A stretch of 64,000 nucleotides of DNA from Nansenia antarctica. Its lineage: Eukaryota > Chordata > Actinopteri > Argentiniformes > Microstomatidae. The notes beneath the pieces were generated by a model, which made no database searches, was not told the DNA's origin, and saw nothing but the letters and a program-made list of their open reading frames with translations. Below, piece after piece: positions 9,606 to 29,483 of the stretch; the first letter of the stretch is position 1, and every line of letters starts with the position of its first letter. Both the position numbers and the translations under genes were made by a program. Location: the NCBI GenBank assembly GCA_963989245.1, contig OZ022352.1, forward strand, positions 20,296,972-20,360,971, read 5' to 3'.

Positions 9606-10164
9606 TGAACGTGGCTTTGAAAGGAGTGGCTGTTCAGTCATCACAGAGTCATCGTGGGTCTCCTCTCAGGGCCATTGATGGGAACAGAAACACAGACTAT
9701 CGTCAAAAGTCCTGCACCCACACACGGAAGGAGGCCAACCCCTGGTGGAGATTGGACCTGCTGGATGTGTACAACGTCGATACTCTGACCATCACCAATA
9801 GAGAAGACTGCTGTGCTGACAGGCTTAAAGGGGCTGAGATTCGTATTGGTAACTCACTGGACAACAACAATCCCAGGTGACTCATGCAGCATTTCCTCCT
9901 GCTAAGTGCAGAAGACTTCAACTATTAGAATACATCTTTTGTTCTTATCCATACCAGTGAATTTTTGTCTTTTAAAGTATTGTTGAACTGTTATTGATAT
10001 TCATCCTGTCTCTCAGATGCACTGTCATACCCGATATCACAGGAGAAAGCGTCTACACCTTCCAGTGTAATGGCATGGAGGGGCGCTATGTCAGTGTGGT
10101 TATCCCCGACAAGACAGAGTTCCTTACTCTGTGTGAAGTGGAAGTATTTGGCACTAAATGTTAG
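9606..10164 (+). CDS. F-type lectin (fucolectin) domain 1, two exons
   Basis: Exon 9606-9876 follows a TTTTTCACTCCAG acceptor and ends at a GTGACT donor in phase 2. Exon 10017-10164 completes the domain and runs into a TAG stop; a donor-like GTTAGT just before the stop could instead join it to later exons. The domain shows NVALKG..AVQSS, AIDGN, EANPWWR.DL, then NREDCCADR. The F-type lectin signature H-x26-R-x-D-x4-R is intact (His of CTHT, Arg and Asp of NRED, Arg of ADR) and the vicinal CC pair is present. It ends with the usual TEFLTLCEVEVFGT strand. Fish F-type lectins are secreted fucose-binding proteins used in recognition and innate defence. No signal peptide exon was found upstream, so this is an incomplete gene model. 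Confidence 0.85.
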
Positions 10165-10279
10165 TACATGTACTTGTATTCACCAGTCAACCTTCCCCCT
10201 TCCCATGTGTCCACAGCACTACCTTAATTAGGCCCCTATACTTTCTTCTATTTACCTTTTTTGTTTCTTTTTATTATTA

Positions 10280-10350
10280 CTACTCGATCTTTTCAGTTTG
10301 TAAAGCGTCTTTGAGTGTCTAGAAAAGCACTATACAAGTCTAATGTGTTA
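10280..10350. repeat. Short LINE/SINE tail-like remnant
   Basis: The stretch 'GTAAAGCGTCTTTGAGTGTC' followed by 'AGCACTATACAAGTC' resembles the 3' tail shared by many fish SINEs and LINEs. It lies in the gap between the two lectin domains. No further structure is visible. Confidence 0.4.
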
Positions 10351-10488
10351 TTATAATTATAAGAACGAGCAGCGTTTATTAAACCAACGATCTTTGCTAC
10401 AGTGGGAATACAGTATGTCTTATCTACATGTTGTGATATGAAGCTAGAGCCCCTCTAGGTCTTAACGTGGACTCTCCGTGCACAATTC

Positions 10489-11368
10489 ATGATCGGAAGA
10501 GTGGCTGTTCAGTCATCAACGGCTTTTAGCGCTCCTGCTCTCAGGGCCGTTGATGGGAACACAGACCCACACTTCCACAGAGGATCCTCCTGCACTCACA
10601 CTCGGTCTGAGGCCAACCCCTGGTGGAGAGTGGACCTGCTGGATGTGTACAGAGTCAGTGCTGTGTCCATCACCAATAGAGGAGACTGCTGTGCTGAGAG
10701 GCTTGAAGGGGCTGAGATTCGTATTGGTAACTCACTGGAGAACAACGGCAACGACAATCCCAGGTGATGCATGCGGCATTTCCCTACCGAGTGCAGAAGA
10801 CTTCACACTTTCATTTAATTCAACTATTTGAATACATTGTTTGGTCTTATCCATGGCAGTGTATTGTTCATGGATTTGTACATTGTTGAACTGACATATT
10901 GATCTTTCTCCTCTGTCTCTCTCAGATGCACTGTCATCTCCCCCATCCCAGCAGAACACACACAGACCTTCCCGTGTAACAACATGGAGGGTCGCTTTGT
11001 CAGTGTGATCATCCCTGACAAGACAGGATACCTTACTCTGTGTGAAGTGGAAGTATTTGGCAGTCTTGCAGGTAACATGAACTTGTTGAGCCAGATACAG
11101 TGCCCTCCATAAGTTTATGGAAAGAGGACAGATTGTTGTCTTTTAGTGCCATACTCCAAAAGTTTAGATTTGAAATTAAGCAATTACTTAAGTAAAGGTT
11201 CTCAGCGTTGTTTCAATGTTTTATATTTTCACCATATAGATATATGTCCACCCTAGTACAACAAACATAAACTCATTAAACCAGATGCTTGAACATGACA
11301 ACCTGAAGTACCCCTAAATATATTGTGTTAAATGTGTCCCTTTTTTGTTATTTATTGCAGAGAGTTAG
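10489..11368 (+). pseudogene. F-type lectin domain 2 with deleted splice acceptor
   Basis: Segment 10489-10763 ends at GTGATG and segment 10926-11071 ends at GTAACA; a possible last exon at 11361 adds two residues and a TAG (11366-11368). The lectin signature H-x26-R-x-D-x4-R is intact (CTHTRSEANPWWRVDL..., NRGDCCAERL), as is the closing LTLCEVEVFG strand. Compared with domain 1 and the 45-kb copy, about 36 bases are missing after CACAATTCATGAT. These are the pyrimidine tract, the AG acceptor and the codons for NVALK. The first half therefore cannot be spliced in the usual way. It opens with an in-frame ATG at 10489, so either it is a non-functional domain or it is read from a new start without a signal peptide. 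Confidence 0.75.
11096..11345. mobile_element. Tc1/mariner-end-like remnant
   Basis: Begins with ACAGTGCCCTCCATAAGTTT, which resembles the terminal inverted repeat of fish Tc1-like elements. No matching right end or transposase was found. It lies in the last intron of the lectin locus. Confidence 0.4.
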
Positions 11369-11428
11369 AGAAGAAAGATGAGTTGACGAAGAAGAGGGAT
11401 GACGTCTACTTGCAATTGTGTCCCTTTC

Positions 11429-11434
11429 ATTAAA
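11429..11434 (+). promoter_or_regulatory. Possible polyadenylation signal of lectin locus
   Basis: ATTAAA lies about 60 bp after the possible lectin stop at 11368 and about 50 bp before the transposon at 11487. It is placed where a polyadenylation signal would be expected. The call rests only on position and hexamer. Confidence 0.4.
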
Positions 11435-11708
11435 ATGTGTTGAACTTAAGATGCTTTTGAGTGCTTCCTTGTAAATGGATTATATACAGGGTTCCCACAC
11501 TTTTTCACCAATGATTTTCCAAAACTTTTCCATAACTTTTCCATAATATTTTACCTAATTTCCATGACTTAGTTTATAGAGCGCAATAATGAGCCTCAGC
11601 AGTGTAGCAAAAATGTAGCATGGTTAATGTAAGGGAAGTTGTGTCTATCCAACATTACCACCTATCCTGGGGCATTGCGCAATCGCGTTGGAGTCTATGG
11701 CACCCATA

Positions 11709-12088
11709 CAGGTGCAGTGCAATAAATTAGAATATCGTGGAAAATGACTTGGATTCTGTGCCTCTCCGCTCTTCCTCCAGCCCCGACCAAATGAACATAC
11801 TTTTCAGAAGGCCGACATTTCTGTATTACATTATTTTTTTTGGTTTTATCATTCTAATTTTTCTGAGATACTGACAGACAACTTACAGCTCATTCGTTTT
11901 CATGAGCTGTAAGCCATAATCATCACAATTACAAGAAATAAAGGCTTGCAATATGTCACTTTGTGTGTAATGAATCTATAGCCTATTATATGAGTTTCAC
12001 TTTTTGAATTGAATTACTGGAATAAATTTACTTTTCTTTTTTACTTACATGCTTTTCCATGATATTCTAATTTATTGAGCTGTACCTG
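11709..12088. mobile_element. Mariner-type non-autonomous element
   Basis: 380 bp bounded by TA on both sides. The left end reads CAGGTGCAGTGCAATAAATT and the right end is its near reverse complement (AATTTATTGAGCTGTACCTG). TA duplication and these inverted ends fit the Tc1/mariner superfamily. It carries no transposase and is nested in the 11487-14664 element. Confidence 0.75.
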
Positions 12089-12616
12089 TATTCTTGTATT
12101 CAATTATGCATTGAAGTGAATGTAGCATTTATCAACAAACAACAACAAATAACCAAATGCTACAGTATTTACATGCTCAAGAAAGCAAAAACATTGAAGA
12201 GGTAACAGATTAATATATTCAAGACAATCAGATATTCAACAATTACAAATAATTGTTCACTTCAGTAGCTCACATGTCAATCAATCAATATCATATATCA
12301 ATAAAATAGAATAAATTACAGTCTGGTACAAGAGCAATCAATGCCTCATACAGCATTAGGCTACACAACAATCTGAGACTAAAACCTGGAACATGGAATC
12401 TGGAACCGCACGTATACTAACAAGGGCTAGGCTACTGTAGGCTGTAATGAACAGGAAAAACCACCATGGCCTACCATGACAAATCACTCAACATAACAGT
12501 ATAAAACATAAGTGGAATGCGACAGATATACTTGCTTTAGTTTTAACAATGTGTATGCACTTACAATGACTACCGAGTGTCTCCTGCTTTCGTTGCTGTT
12601 TGGTACTAAACTGTGT

Positions 12617-13362
12617 CTACTCACTCTTCATTTCTTTTAGTTTCTCATCGATTTGCTTTTCAATGTCCAGAAGACTTGCTTTCTTTTCTTTGGCTGAACG
12701 GCGCAGGCTGTTAGACTTTGCAATGAAGGTTAGTTTGCTAGTGGTCTCTGCCTTGTTTGCATATTCATCTGCAGCTTTCTCCAGGGCGTTGGCATCAGCC
12801 TCAACTCTAGCTCTCTTTTTTTTCAGTTCACCCAGTTCATCCATGAGAGACTTTCTTTTCATGTCAAGAGTCTTTCTATGTCTCTCTCTTTTGCTCATCA
12901 AGGTAGGTACAATACTTCTGCCTTGCACCTGCAGCTGATATAAGCAGTTATTTTGTGATCGGAACTTCACACACTCCTCCAACTGCCCTAATGTGGTCGA
13001 TAATGAGTCTCTGGGCCACCAAGGTCTGTTCCTTCAGATTCTCTACCTCAACTTCTTTATTGACAGAGAAACCCCTCTCCACACTTGCCTGTCCATGGGA
13101 CATCACAAGAAGCACCTTCACCACATCCCAAAGTCTTTTGAATTCAGTGCTAGAAACCCATGGTCTCATGAAACAGAGTATCCACTCTATCTGAGGTGGG
13201 GGAAAATTCTCTGAAACCTGGAGTGACCAGAGCAAAATCACAGAACGCCCTGTACTCTCTCAAGACATCATCACACACTGACTCATTCACTTGATTTGCA
13301 GTGACAAGGGTTTGCAGGACTCTTTTCATTTTGATCACACACTGCTCTTTGTGAGCAACCAT
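12617..13362 (-). pseudogene. Transposase C-terminal remnant (hAT-like)
   Basis: Three overlapping minus-strand frames together resemble the end of a transposase-like protein common in fish genomes. The middle part reads SHGQASVERGFSVNKEVEVE, a motif like the hAT C-terminal dimerisation segment. After it comes a basic coiled-coil-like tail (KSLMDELGELKKKRARVEAD). Frame changes near 12960 and 13200 and the missing N-terminal catalytic region show it is inactive. It belongs to the surrounding TIR element. Confidence 0.6.
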
Positions 13363-13535
13363 TTGTCTGGGATCTAGACACTGCCCCCAGGGGTCTATTG
13401 TTCTATTTTCCCAATTTTAATAATTTTAATTTGTAATAAGCTTATGTAATCCCAAATGGAAGTGTTGCATATCATTGTATTCAGCGCAAAATGCTCTTTT
13501 GTGGTATGTTATCATATATAATTTTAGGAGACAAT

Positions 13536-13660
13536 GGGCCAGTTTCACAGACAAGGCTTAAGCCTAATCCTAGACTAAAAAACATCTTCAATGGAGATTT
13601 TACATTGAAAGTGTGATTTAGTCCAGGACTAGGCTTAAGCTTTGTCTGTGAAACCGGCCC
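13536..13660. mobile_element. Harbinger-like MITE, copy 2
   Basis: A 125-bp near-perfect copy of the element at 8912, with the same palindromic ends (GGGCCAGTTTCACAGACAAG at the left), flanked by AAT on both sides. It is nested in the 11487-14664 transposon and so is younger than it. Confidence 0.8.
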
Positions 13661-14669
13661 AATGTGTATTTCAAAATGACCACAAAAGCAACATACAAAA
13701 TAAAACAAAAAACAGTTCTAAAACTTTACAATATGTATTGATTACAAACTGTACAGAATGAGATAGAAGACTTTTGGATGTTGAAAATTGTTCTATGAGG
13801 CCTTAGGTATAAATACACTAAAATAAAACACTCCACACAAGTATATAACTATAGACAAAACTGTTAGCTCAGTTCACAGACGTTTTTGGACAGAATTCAC
13901 ATTTCAAAGCAGTTTCTTATTCATTTCTTTGTATGTGTCTGAAAGCCCTGTGGAGGACATGGTGCGTTCTGGTCTGAAGGTGCAGCTAGACTGTGGACAG
14001 AAACTAAACAATGGTCCTTTTGAAGCCAACTGGCCCAGATTTATTTCCTGCTAAGGGACTAAGCAATAATAAGAATATAAGAACATCAAAACTAATGAAC
14101 CTCCTCCCTTCTCCAGGCCACATTACTATACTGACCCCCAGCAGTGTTTTTCATCTCTTGTCTTCTCTCCTCACCACGGCATCGCGAACTATACAAACTA
14201 ATTATTATAGGCTATACGATAGCCAGCAAGTAGGACGAATCTGCAAATCACATGGATAGGCTGTGATATACAAAAAGATCTACCTACTGCCGATCATTAT
14301 TATGTAGCATTAGCGAACAAGCAAGTTAGGTGGCATCGCACTACATGAAAACATTACCTCCGATTGTCTCGTCGTTATAGAGACTTCTGGTTGGTCTAGA
14401 CGCGGGGGTGGGCTCTACTTGTAGCTACAATGTAGGTTTCACCATACAATTTATTGTTTATATGCGGAACGATAGCGAAGTTATTATACAACAGTGTTCG
14501 TTCCATGTCGCCGGCGACATGCTCGGTGAACATATTTTAAACACAATGTATATTTCCAAAACTTTTCCAAAACAGTTAAGTTAATTCCATAACTTTTCCA
14601 GACTGGAAAATAGTTTTTCAAATTCCATAACTTTTCCAGGAATTTCATGACCGTGGGAACCCTGTATAT

Positions 14670-15610
14670 ATTCAAGGCACCAACTGGGACTTCAGATAAT
14701 GCTGTTCAATAATCATTTCAATTCCTGATATTTATATTTGTCTAATAAAACAATTGCATAATGACTTCAGTTCTGCTGTCTTACCTTATCAAACTTAAAA
14801 TATACAGTTATTCTATGTCTTTCTTTGCATACAATGTCTGTTAAACTATTGTTGACAACATCTGTCGACAATAAAGTTCAGTACATGTTGTCAACAGGCA
14901 TTATTGATGGCAATGCATCTGTCAAAGGTCCAATGACTTAAAAGATAATAAGACTGCCATCATAGTCTACTGAACTGCATCTTGTCTCTTTCTCTTAAAA
15001 GAAAGTAAAATGGTAAACAAGAGAATCTGATACTATTCAACAAGTTATAGGTGTTATTCATTCTGTTTGAGGGATCCACAGCGTCAGTCCCTTCATCTTG
15101 CTGATCGCTGATAAAGGATCTCCTTTACTTTATTTTACCTCTTAGTACAAGTGCTAAAGTTTTGAGCCTCAGACAAGTCATGATATACATAACATTAGAA
15201 ATGATCACATGTACTTTTCTTTACTGCAGGTCATTTTATATTTTGTAGCTCTGGTGTTGTGCCGTGTGGGAGGATGGGAAGTGTGGTTCAAGCCAGGTCT
15301 AAACCCAAACCCCACATTAAGCTTGTGCTGAAGCTGGGAATGAACAACAAAGACCTGGGGGCTATTCCACGTACCGTGATTAAATCTGATCCCGGTTTAA
15401 ATCAGATCCTGGTGCTAATTTCAGCTTGTGTTCCGTTCCATCAATGTGGCTCAAATAATTTGCTGCTTGGTTGCTATGCAACCAATCCTTCTGAACAAAC
15501 CTGGTAGCGAGCAGGTTTACAGGCTGGTTTAGGTAATACGTGCGTCAAAAATGTCTCGCAGGCGGAAACGACATCCCGAACGACGGTTCCGTCAAGTGTC
15601 TTTCCCGTGG
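14670..15610. other. Non-coding, AT-rich stretch
   Basis: No exon with both splice sites and a recognisable domain was seen. The part from about 15360 (GCTATTCCACGTACCGTGAT) to 15545 looks like a small decayed DNA element, but its ends could not be paired with confidence. Confidence 0.4.
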
Positions 15611-15611
15611 C

Positions 15612-15775
15612 CTGGGGTGGTCCAGTGGTCTAGCACCGCGGTCTACAGTGCACACATATGCCCATGTCGGCATGGGTTCGAATCCAGCCCATGCCCTGCT
15701 GACATGCCCTCTCTCCCTTCTTCTCCTCACTTTCCTGTTTGTCTTCACTATATCTGTCTAATACAATGAAAAATA
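15612..15775 (+). mobile_element. tRNA-derived SINE
   Basis: A tRNA-like head (GGGGTGGTCCAGTGGTCTAG, then GGTTCGAATCCAGCCC) is followed by a pyrimidine-rich body (CATGCCCTCTCTCCCTTC) and an AT-rich end. The layout matches a common fish SINE with a leucine- or serine-like tRNA head. It is not a functional tRNA, since the 3' half departs from a cloverleaf. Confidence 0.65.
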
Positions 15776-15779
15776 GGAG

Positions 15780-16933
15780 TGGGACTGCCTCACTCAGGGA
15801 CATTTTTATTTTATTTTTTTCCCCACTTTTTACGAGATAGATAATTTGATATTTTGAAAGTGTGATCGATGGTTTATTGTGTGATAACTTGATATTTAGA
15901 AAGTGTGAGATAAATAAAAAAGGTATGTCTATCAACTTGCATTGCCAATATCACAGTGGTGTGTTTGGCGCAGGGGTTATCTTATCCACGCCCCCACATT
16001 TGGGGCTAGAGTCGGGTCTATGTTTAATATAACAGATATAAAGAGCTTACCTTTATCAATAATGTTCATCGATATCGCAAACGATTAATTTGATTCCATT
16101 CTAAACGACCATATCGTTTTTTTCCTTGCCCAGTAAATACAGTGCGAGTCAGAAGCCCTTGTTTACAGCCACGTCACATAGCAAAACCGAGCATGCTTGG
16201 TTTCAACCCCCGAATTTCCATATCATTGGTCCTCGAAAGTAATTTTTCCCGCCTCTGCTCGATTCTATTGGCTCTGACGCTTCAAATGAGTGGTCAATCA
16301 TGAAATTTGACCAATGGGTTTGGGAGAAAATCCAGTGGTTAAACGACGCGTCACGAAGCTGGTGTGAAAAGGAGGCAGTTGCGCAATAGGAGCGCGCAGG
16401 GGAGCCCTGCTGGACGGAAACAGTCTAAACAGTTGGATTTGGATGCAATTTATACCAATAGTGATATGTCAATGAAATATAATACATTTTACAGTCTTGA
16501 TACATGGGAAAGTCTGATACACTGATGTCTGACTCATCAGACCCTGGAGTACGGATTCCTAGATGATTTGGGCTATAAGGTCAGGTTTCCAAGCTGAAAT
16601 TCACTCTAAAAGCTGTTGTTTTTTTAGGCGGAGATTGAATTTGAGATTTTTCACAATGTTCTAGCTCTATTTACTCTGACACAGTAACATATATTTGGAT
16701 TCTGACACTTCTACAGTCACCCCACAGGTATCATTTGATACCAAGATCATTATGAAGGCCCTTGTGATTGTGGAGATATTCTATATTCACTGTGGGCATG
16801 TGATTTCGAGCAGAAAACCTGAAAAATAGCATCGATAAGAAAGCAGCCAGCTAGAGGTCCCGCTTCGATACTTGATTTAATTAAAAAAAAAAAATGTTTT
16901 ACATTTAACCGAAGCCTTCATGCAAATCGATTT

Positions 16934-16994
<61 letters not shown>

Positions 16995-17417
16995 GTCTAA
17001 GTGAATCATCTATCCATCAGTAATCATAAGAAAAAATAATCTATGCCAAATCCAGGGTCCAGTTAGAAGAACATAATTTACTACTCAGAAAGGCTTCAAA
17101 CACCATTGTAATCGTGTCAGTTCTTGTAAATTAGCAGACACCATCATTTTATAGCCTACATACTTTTTTAGATGAGATTTTAGATTAGATTCAGACAACG
17201 AAATGCAGTAAAAAGTGTGTCAGAAGAGGGATTTGAACCACCGTCTTAAAATGACGAATTAATACTATGGCAGCGGTCAATACCAATATGCCATCGTGAC
17301 AATATGACTGTATGTAGCCTGCTGCTGATATCACCACAGTAGTAAATATTAATTTATTAAAATATGAACATATATAACAATAACTGGGGCTAGTATGACC
17401 TACGCATTTAATCGGTC
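15780..17417. other. Non-coding region with CCAAT-rich patch and (AT)n
   Basis: 16150-16480 holds several CCAAT or ATTGG boxes (near 16225, 16268 and 16312) and some CpG-rich DNA (ACGACGCGTCACG), which could be a promoter or a transposon end. 16939-16992 is a pure (AT)n run. Next to it, 'CCTTCATGCAAATCGATTTACAA' is a decayed version of a fish SINE/LINE tail. No exon was recognised. Confidence 0.45.
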
Positions 17418-17762
17418 AGGAGGGACAGTACAGGGGGGTAGTAGATGTCTCAGGAGGGACAGTACAGGGGGGTAGTAGATGTCTCAGGAGGGACAGTACA
17501 GGGGGGTAGTAGATGTCTCAGGAGAAACAGTACAGGGGGGTAGTAGATGTCTCAGGAGGGACAGTACAGGGGGGTAGTAGATGTCTCAGGAGAAACAGTA
17601 CAGGGGGGTAGATGTCTCAGGAGGGACAGTACAGGGGGGTAGTAGATGTCTCAGGAGGGACAGTACAGGGGGGTAGTAGATGTCTCAGGAGAAACAGTAC
17701 AGGGGGGTAGTAGATGTCTCAGGAGGGACAGTACAGGGGGGTAGTAGATGTCTCAGGAGGAA
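17418..17762. repeat. 34-bp VNTR, copy A
   Basis: About ten units of GGGACAGTACAGGGGGGTAG plus TAGATGTCTCAGGA, with a GAAACAG variant and one shortened unit. The same array, longer, is found at 19586-20142. Both are followed by the same 110-bp unique sequence, showing a segmental duplication. Confidence 0.95.
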
Positions 17763-17866
17763 ATCACAGCCTTATTCCCGATGGGTCTGAGACTGATGGC
17801 TGAATCTCAAAAGTCGGTATAAGTTATTTTACCACCCGGTATAAAGCAGGCACTAATCTTGCCCAC

Positions 17867-17931
<65 letters not shown>

Positions 17932-18040
17932 GTTCTCTCTCTCTTCTGTTCTCTCTCTCTCTTCTGTTCTCTCTCTCTCTTCTGTTCTCTCTCTCTCTTC
18001 TGTTCTCTCTCTCTCTTCTGTTCTCTCTCTCTTCTGTTAC
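17763..18040. repeat. Duplicated flank A, (CT)n and TCTGTTCTCT minisatellite
   Basis: 17763-17868 is the unique sequence shared with 20140-20250. It is followed by (CT)n at 17869-17927 and then six or so copies of CTCTCTCTCTTCTGTT. The second duplicate has only the (CT)n part. Confidence 0.9.
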
Positions 18041-18284
18041 CGTGTAGACCTAATGAACTTATTCAGCATAGTCTTGTGTTTCTACTCCCTTCATAGCCAG
18101 TGTTATACTTCCCGTAGTGTGACTCTTACCGGGGTTAATAAAATCTATCTATCTGATGTTCCTGTGTCACAGTATCCTGGGTGGAAGTGATAGAATCAAT
18201 CACACTGTCACACAGCTACTTCTTTGAAAGAAAACCATTTATTGCTTTGAGTGAAAAGTACATCTTTGTTGTACTTCATACGTA

Positions 18285-18916
18285 GGTCTGTTGTACTTCA
18301 TACGTAGGTCGGTTGTAGCAGACCTAGGAGTTGTTGTAGCAGACCTAGGAGCTGTTGTAACAGACCTAGGAGTTGTTGTAGCAGACCTAGGAGCTGTTGT
18401 AACAGACCTAGGAGCTGTTGTAGCAGACCTAGGAGCTGTTGTAGCAGACCTAGGAGCTGTTGTAGCAGACCTAGGAGCTGTTGTAGCAGACCTAGGAGCT
18501 GCTGTAGCAGACCTAGGAGCTGTTGTAGCAGACCTAGGTGCTGTTGTAACAGACCTAGGAGCTGTTGTAGCAGACCTAGGAGCTGTTGTAGCAGACCTAG
18601 GAGCTGTTGTAGCAGACCTAGGAGCTGTTGTAGCAGACCTCGGAGCTGTTGTAGCCGACCTAGGAGCTGTTGTAGCAGACCTAGGAGCTGTTGTAGCAGA
18701 CCTAGGAGCTGTTGTAGCAGACCTCGGAGCTGTTGTAGCAGACCTAGGAGCTGTTGTAGCAGACCTAGGAGCTGTTGTAGGCGCTGTTGTAGCAGACCGA
18801 GGAGCTGTTGTAGCAGACCTAGGAGCTGTTGTAACAGACCTAGGAGCTGTTGTAGCAGACCGAGGAGCTGTTGTAGCAGACCTATTGGGTGCTGTTGTAA
18901 CAGACCTAGGAGCTTA
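18285..18916. repeat. 21-bp VNTR with AvrII cores
   Basis: About thirty units of GTTGTAGCAGACCTAGGAGC plus one base. Nearly all units keep CCTAGG. Both strands are open for about 200 codons only because the unit is divisible by three: VADLGAV repeats on plus and LLGLLQQ repeats on minus. It lies 3' (on the minus strand) of the membrane-protein exon at 19079. Confidence 0.93.
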
Positions 18917-19078
18917 GGCTTGAGAGACACATTTCAACTACACATAAAGTTTTGAGAGACACATTTCAACTACTGTGTAGAGGTTAGTAGAGAGAGTGTA
19001 TAGGAATCGACTTTTGAGATTCAGCCACAATTTGCGTTTCAAGCAGTGACAGGAAGTGGGAAGGGTCAGACTTCTCAC

Positions 19079-27816
<8,738 letters not shown>

Positions 27817-27993
27817 TGTCCGGCTGTAATTACTTGATATCACTGAGGGGACTTTCACCAAATCTCGCTGTTCCGTTTTAGTTGACCGTCTTAACCATAG
27901 GTCTCACCGCTTTCCAGCAGTAAAGTAACTGAGGATTTGTACAATTATTCTATTGTTGTTTTAACGTTCTGTCAAAAAACGTCATAGATCAAC

Positions 27994-28007
27994 TGTTTCC
28001 ATGGAGC
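27994..28007. promoter_or_regulatory. X-box-like motif upstream of the minus-strand gene
   Basis: GTTTCCATGGAGCC lies about 180 bp upstream of the proposed ATG at 27816. RFX factors bind imperfect palindromes of the form GTTNCCATGGNAAC. The left half fits well, the right half is degenerate. The same 12 bases GTTTCCATGGAG occur upstream of cfap45. Confidence 0.35.
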
Positions 28008-28315
28008 CGCCGTGCTGATGCCGTGCGTAATAATGAGTCACGCGCACCAATTTAGTTGATAAGTTGAAAGTCATGGTGAATTTCCAGCCATTCAAGAGCA
28101 ATATACAGGAGTAGAAAGTGCCTATATTATTCATTTGTCACCAAATCACCAATCAGCCTACCCATGCACCATTTCTGGTCCTAGCTGAAGAGAATGTCAT
28201 TACTTTGTTGTCACAACTTTCACATTACCCAGTAAGCACCGAGTCTTACTCTAAAATCACTGCCAGATAAACATTATTTTCCAACAAAACATTTTTTATT
28301 ATAAAAAAAAGTACA

Positions 28316-28640
28316 TATGAATGAATGAATGAATGGTCTTTATTGTCATTAATACAGTACAGGTACCATACAACGACATTTGGGAGGGGGGGCTCCCCTG
28401 GTGCTAGGAAAAAAAATAATATAGGCCTACTAAAAACAAGAAGGGAAAAGAGCTGGTTTACATAAATAAAGGCTATATACACTATCCACTATACTATACT
28501 ATACAAATAAAACACTGTGCTGTACTCTATGCTATGCTATAAATATCCTAACATTTCCTATCTCTGAACCTTATGTGCACAAGGGTTGTCACACACAGTA
28601 TTATTGCACATTCATTTAAAGTGTCATTTGAAATGTTAGT
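28316..28640 (-). mobile_element. 5'-truncated L2/CR1-like LINE tail
   Basis: On the minus strand the 3' untranslated end of the same LINE as at 30.7-35.9 kb, ending in a (CATT)n-type tail. The plus strand reads TGAATGAATGGTCTTTATTGTCATT then GGGGCTCCCCTGGTG. It is truncated at about 28640, before any coding part. Confidence 0.8.
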
Positions 28641-29280
28641 AAATATGCTACGTTACGCTGTCTGCATGTTTCTCCCGCTATCTGAGTCGCAGCACGCACT
28701 TGCCTCAAGAAAATTCCGGTGCAGGTTAAGCGGCAGCAAGCAGCTGGAGCTATGCCTGGCAAACAGGGCTGGACTGGCCATCTGGCATACCGGGCATTTG
28801 CCCGGTGGGCCGCGGTAGTTTTGGGCCGAGCCGACCGGCAAAAAAAAAAAAATTTTTTTTTTTTTTTTTTTACCAGCCGGCCCAGCCGAAAGATACCATC
28901 GAACGGCCCATGAATCGAAAGCTACCATTGAACGGCCCATAAATCAGGGACAGCGGTCAATTGGTCAATTTTCTATACAGACACTGGGCTGGCCCAATCA
29001 ACAGAGAGAAGGGGGGGGGGGAGGGGGTCAGGGGTCACGCACGCACGCAGCACCAGACCTCCGTCTCAGTTTCGCGGTAGTTTTGGGCCGAGCCGGCCGG
29101 CAAAATACATTTAGTTAGCCTGGATAGTTACTAGATAGATACTGAGAGAGATGGAGCGCAAAAGCACACTAAAACGGAAGGGAGGCTGGGAAAAACAAAA
29201 AGAAACTCGAGGCAGATGCTGCCAAATGTGTAAACAACATTAGGGACATGTTTGCTGCACCCTCAAGTTTACCACAGCAG

Positions 29281-29424
29281 CAACAGCAACAGGTTGAAGA
29301 GGAGGCTAGCAGGGAGGAGCGGGAGCAGGGTACAGATACAGAGGATTAGGGTTAGGGTTAGGGTTGAAGAGGAGGCTAGCAGGGAGGAGCGGGAGCAGGG
29401 TACAGATACAGAGGATAGAGAGGA
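29281..29424. repeat. Tandem duplication separated by (TTAGGG)n
   Basis: A stretch of about 55 bp (GAAGAGGAGGCTAGCAGGGA to GATACAGAGGA) occurs twice, once from about 29295 and once from about 29366. Between the copies is TTAGGGTTAGGGTTAGGG. It lies inside the coding remnant of the hAT element and may reflect repair synthesis. Confidence 0.8.
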
Positions 29425-29483
29425 TACAGAAGAAGCGGGGCCGAGTCAGCCTGTAACCGTTGACCCGGTAAGGAAAATATAGG

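Larger units (their letters stand above)
11487..14664. mobile_element. 3.2-kb TIR DNA transposon (hAT-like), decayed
   Basis: The ends are inverted repeats: the left begins CAGGGTTCCCACACTTTTTC and the right ends GACCGTGGGAACCCTG. Both subterminal zones repeat CCATAACTTTTCC. The sides share TATATA, but no clean 8-bp duplication is visible, so the superfamily is uncertain. A minus-strand coding remnant (12617-13362) supports a hAT-type origin. Two younger elements sit inside: a mariner-type element at 11709 and a Harbinger-like MITE at 13536. Outside these, 13670-14500 is AT-rich with no recognisable gene. Confidence 0.7.

Noticed and set aside
12693..12982. Host gene encoding a basic coiled-coil protein on the minus strand
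   Set aside because: It lies between matching inverted ends of a transposon and next to a transposase-like motif, with frame breaks; treated as transposon remnant.
15612..15700. Functional tRNA gene
   Set aside because: Only the head is tRNA-like; the 3' half lacks a proper acceptor stem and continues into a SINE body.
16150..16480. Promoter of a gene, from several CCAAT boxes and CpG-rich DNA
   Set aside because: No exon follows on either strand, and the pattern could equally be a transposon end. Left as an observation only.
17418..17762. Regular 34-bp repeats resembling a CRISPR array
   Set aside because: Units follow head to tail with no unique spacers, and the genome is a fish. It is a VNTR.
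29340..29366. Telomere end
   Set aside because: Only about three TTAGGG units inside a transposon with sequence on both sides; an interstitial remnant.
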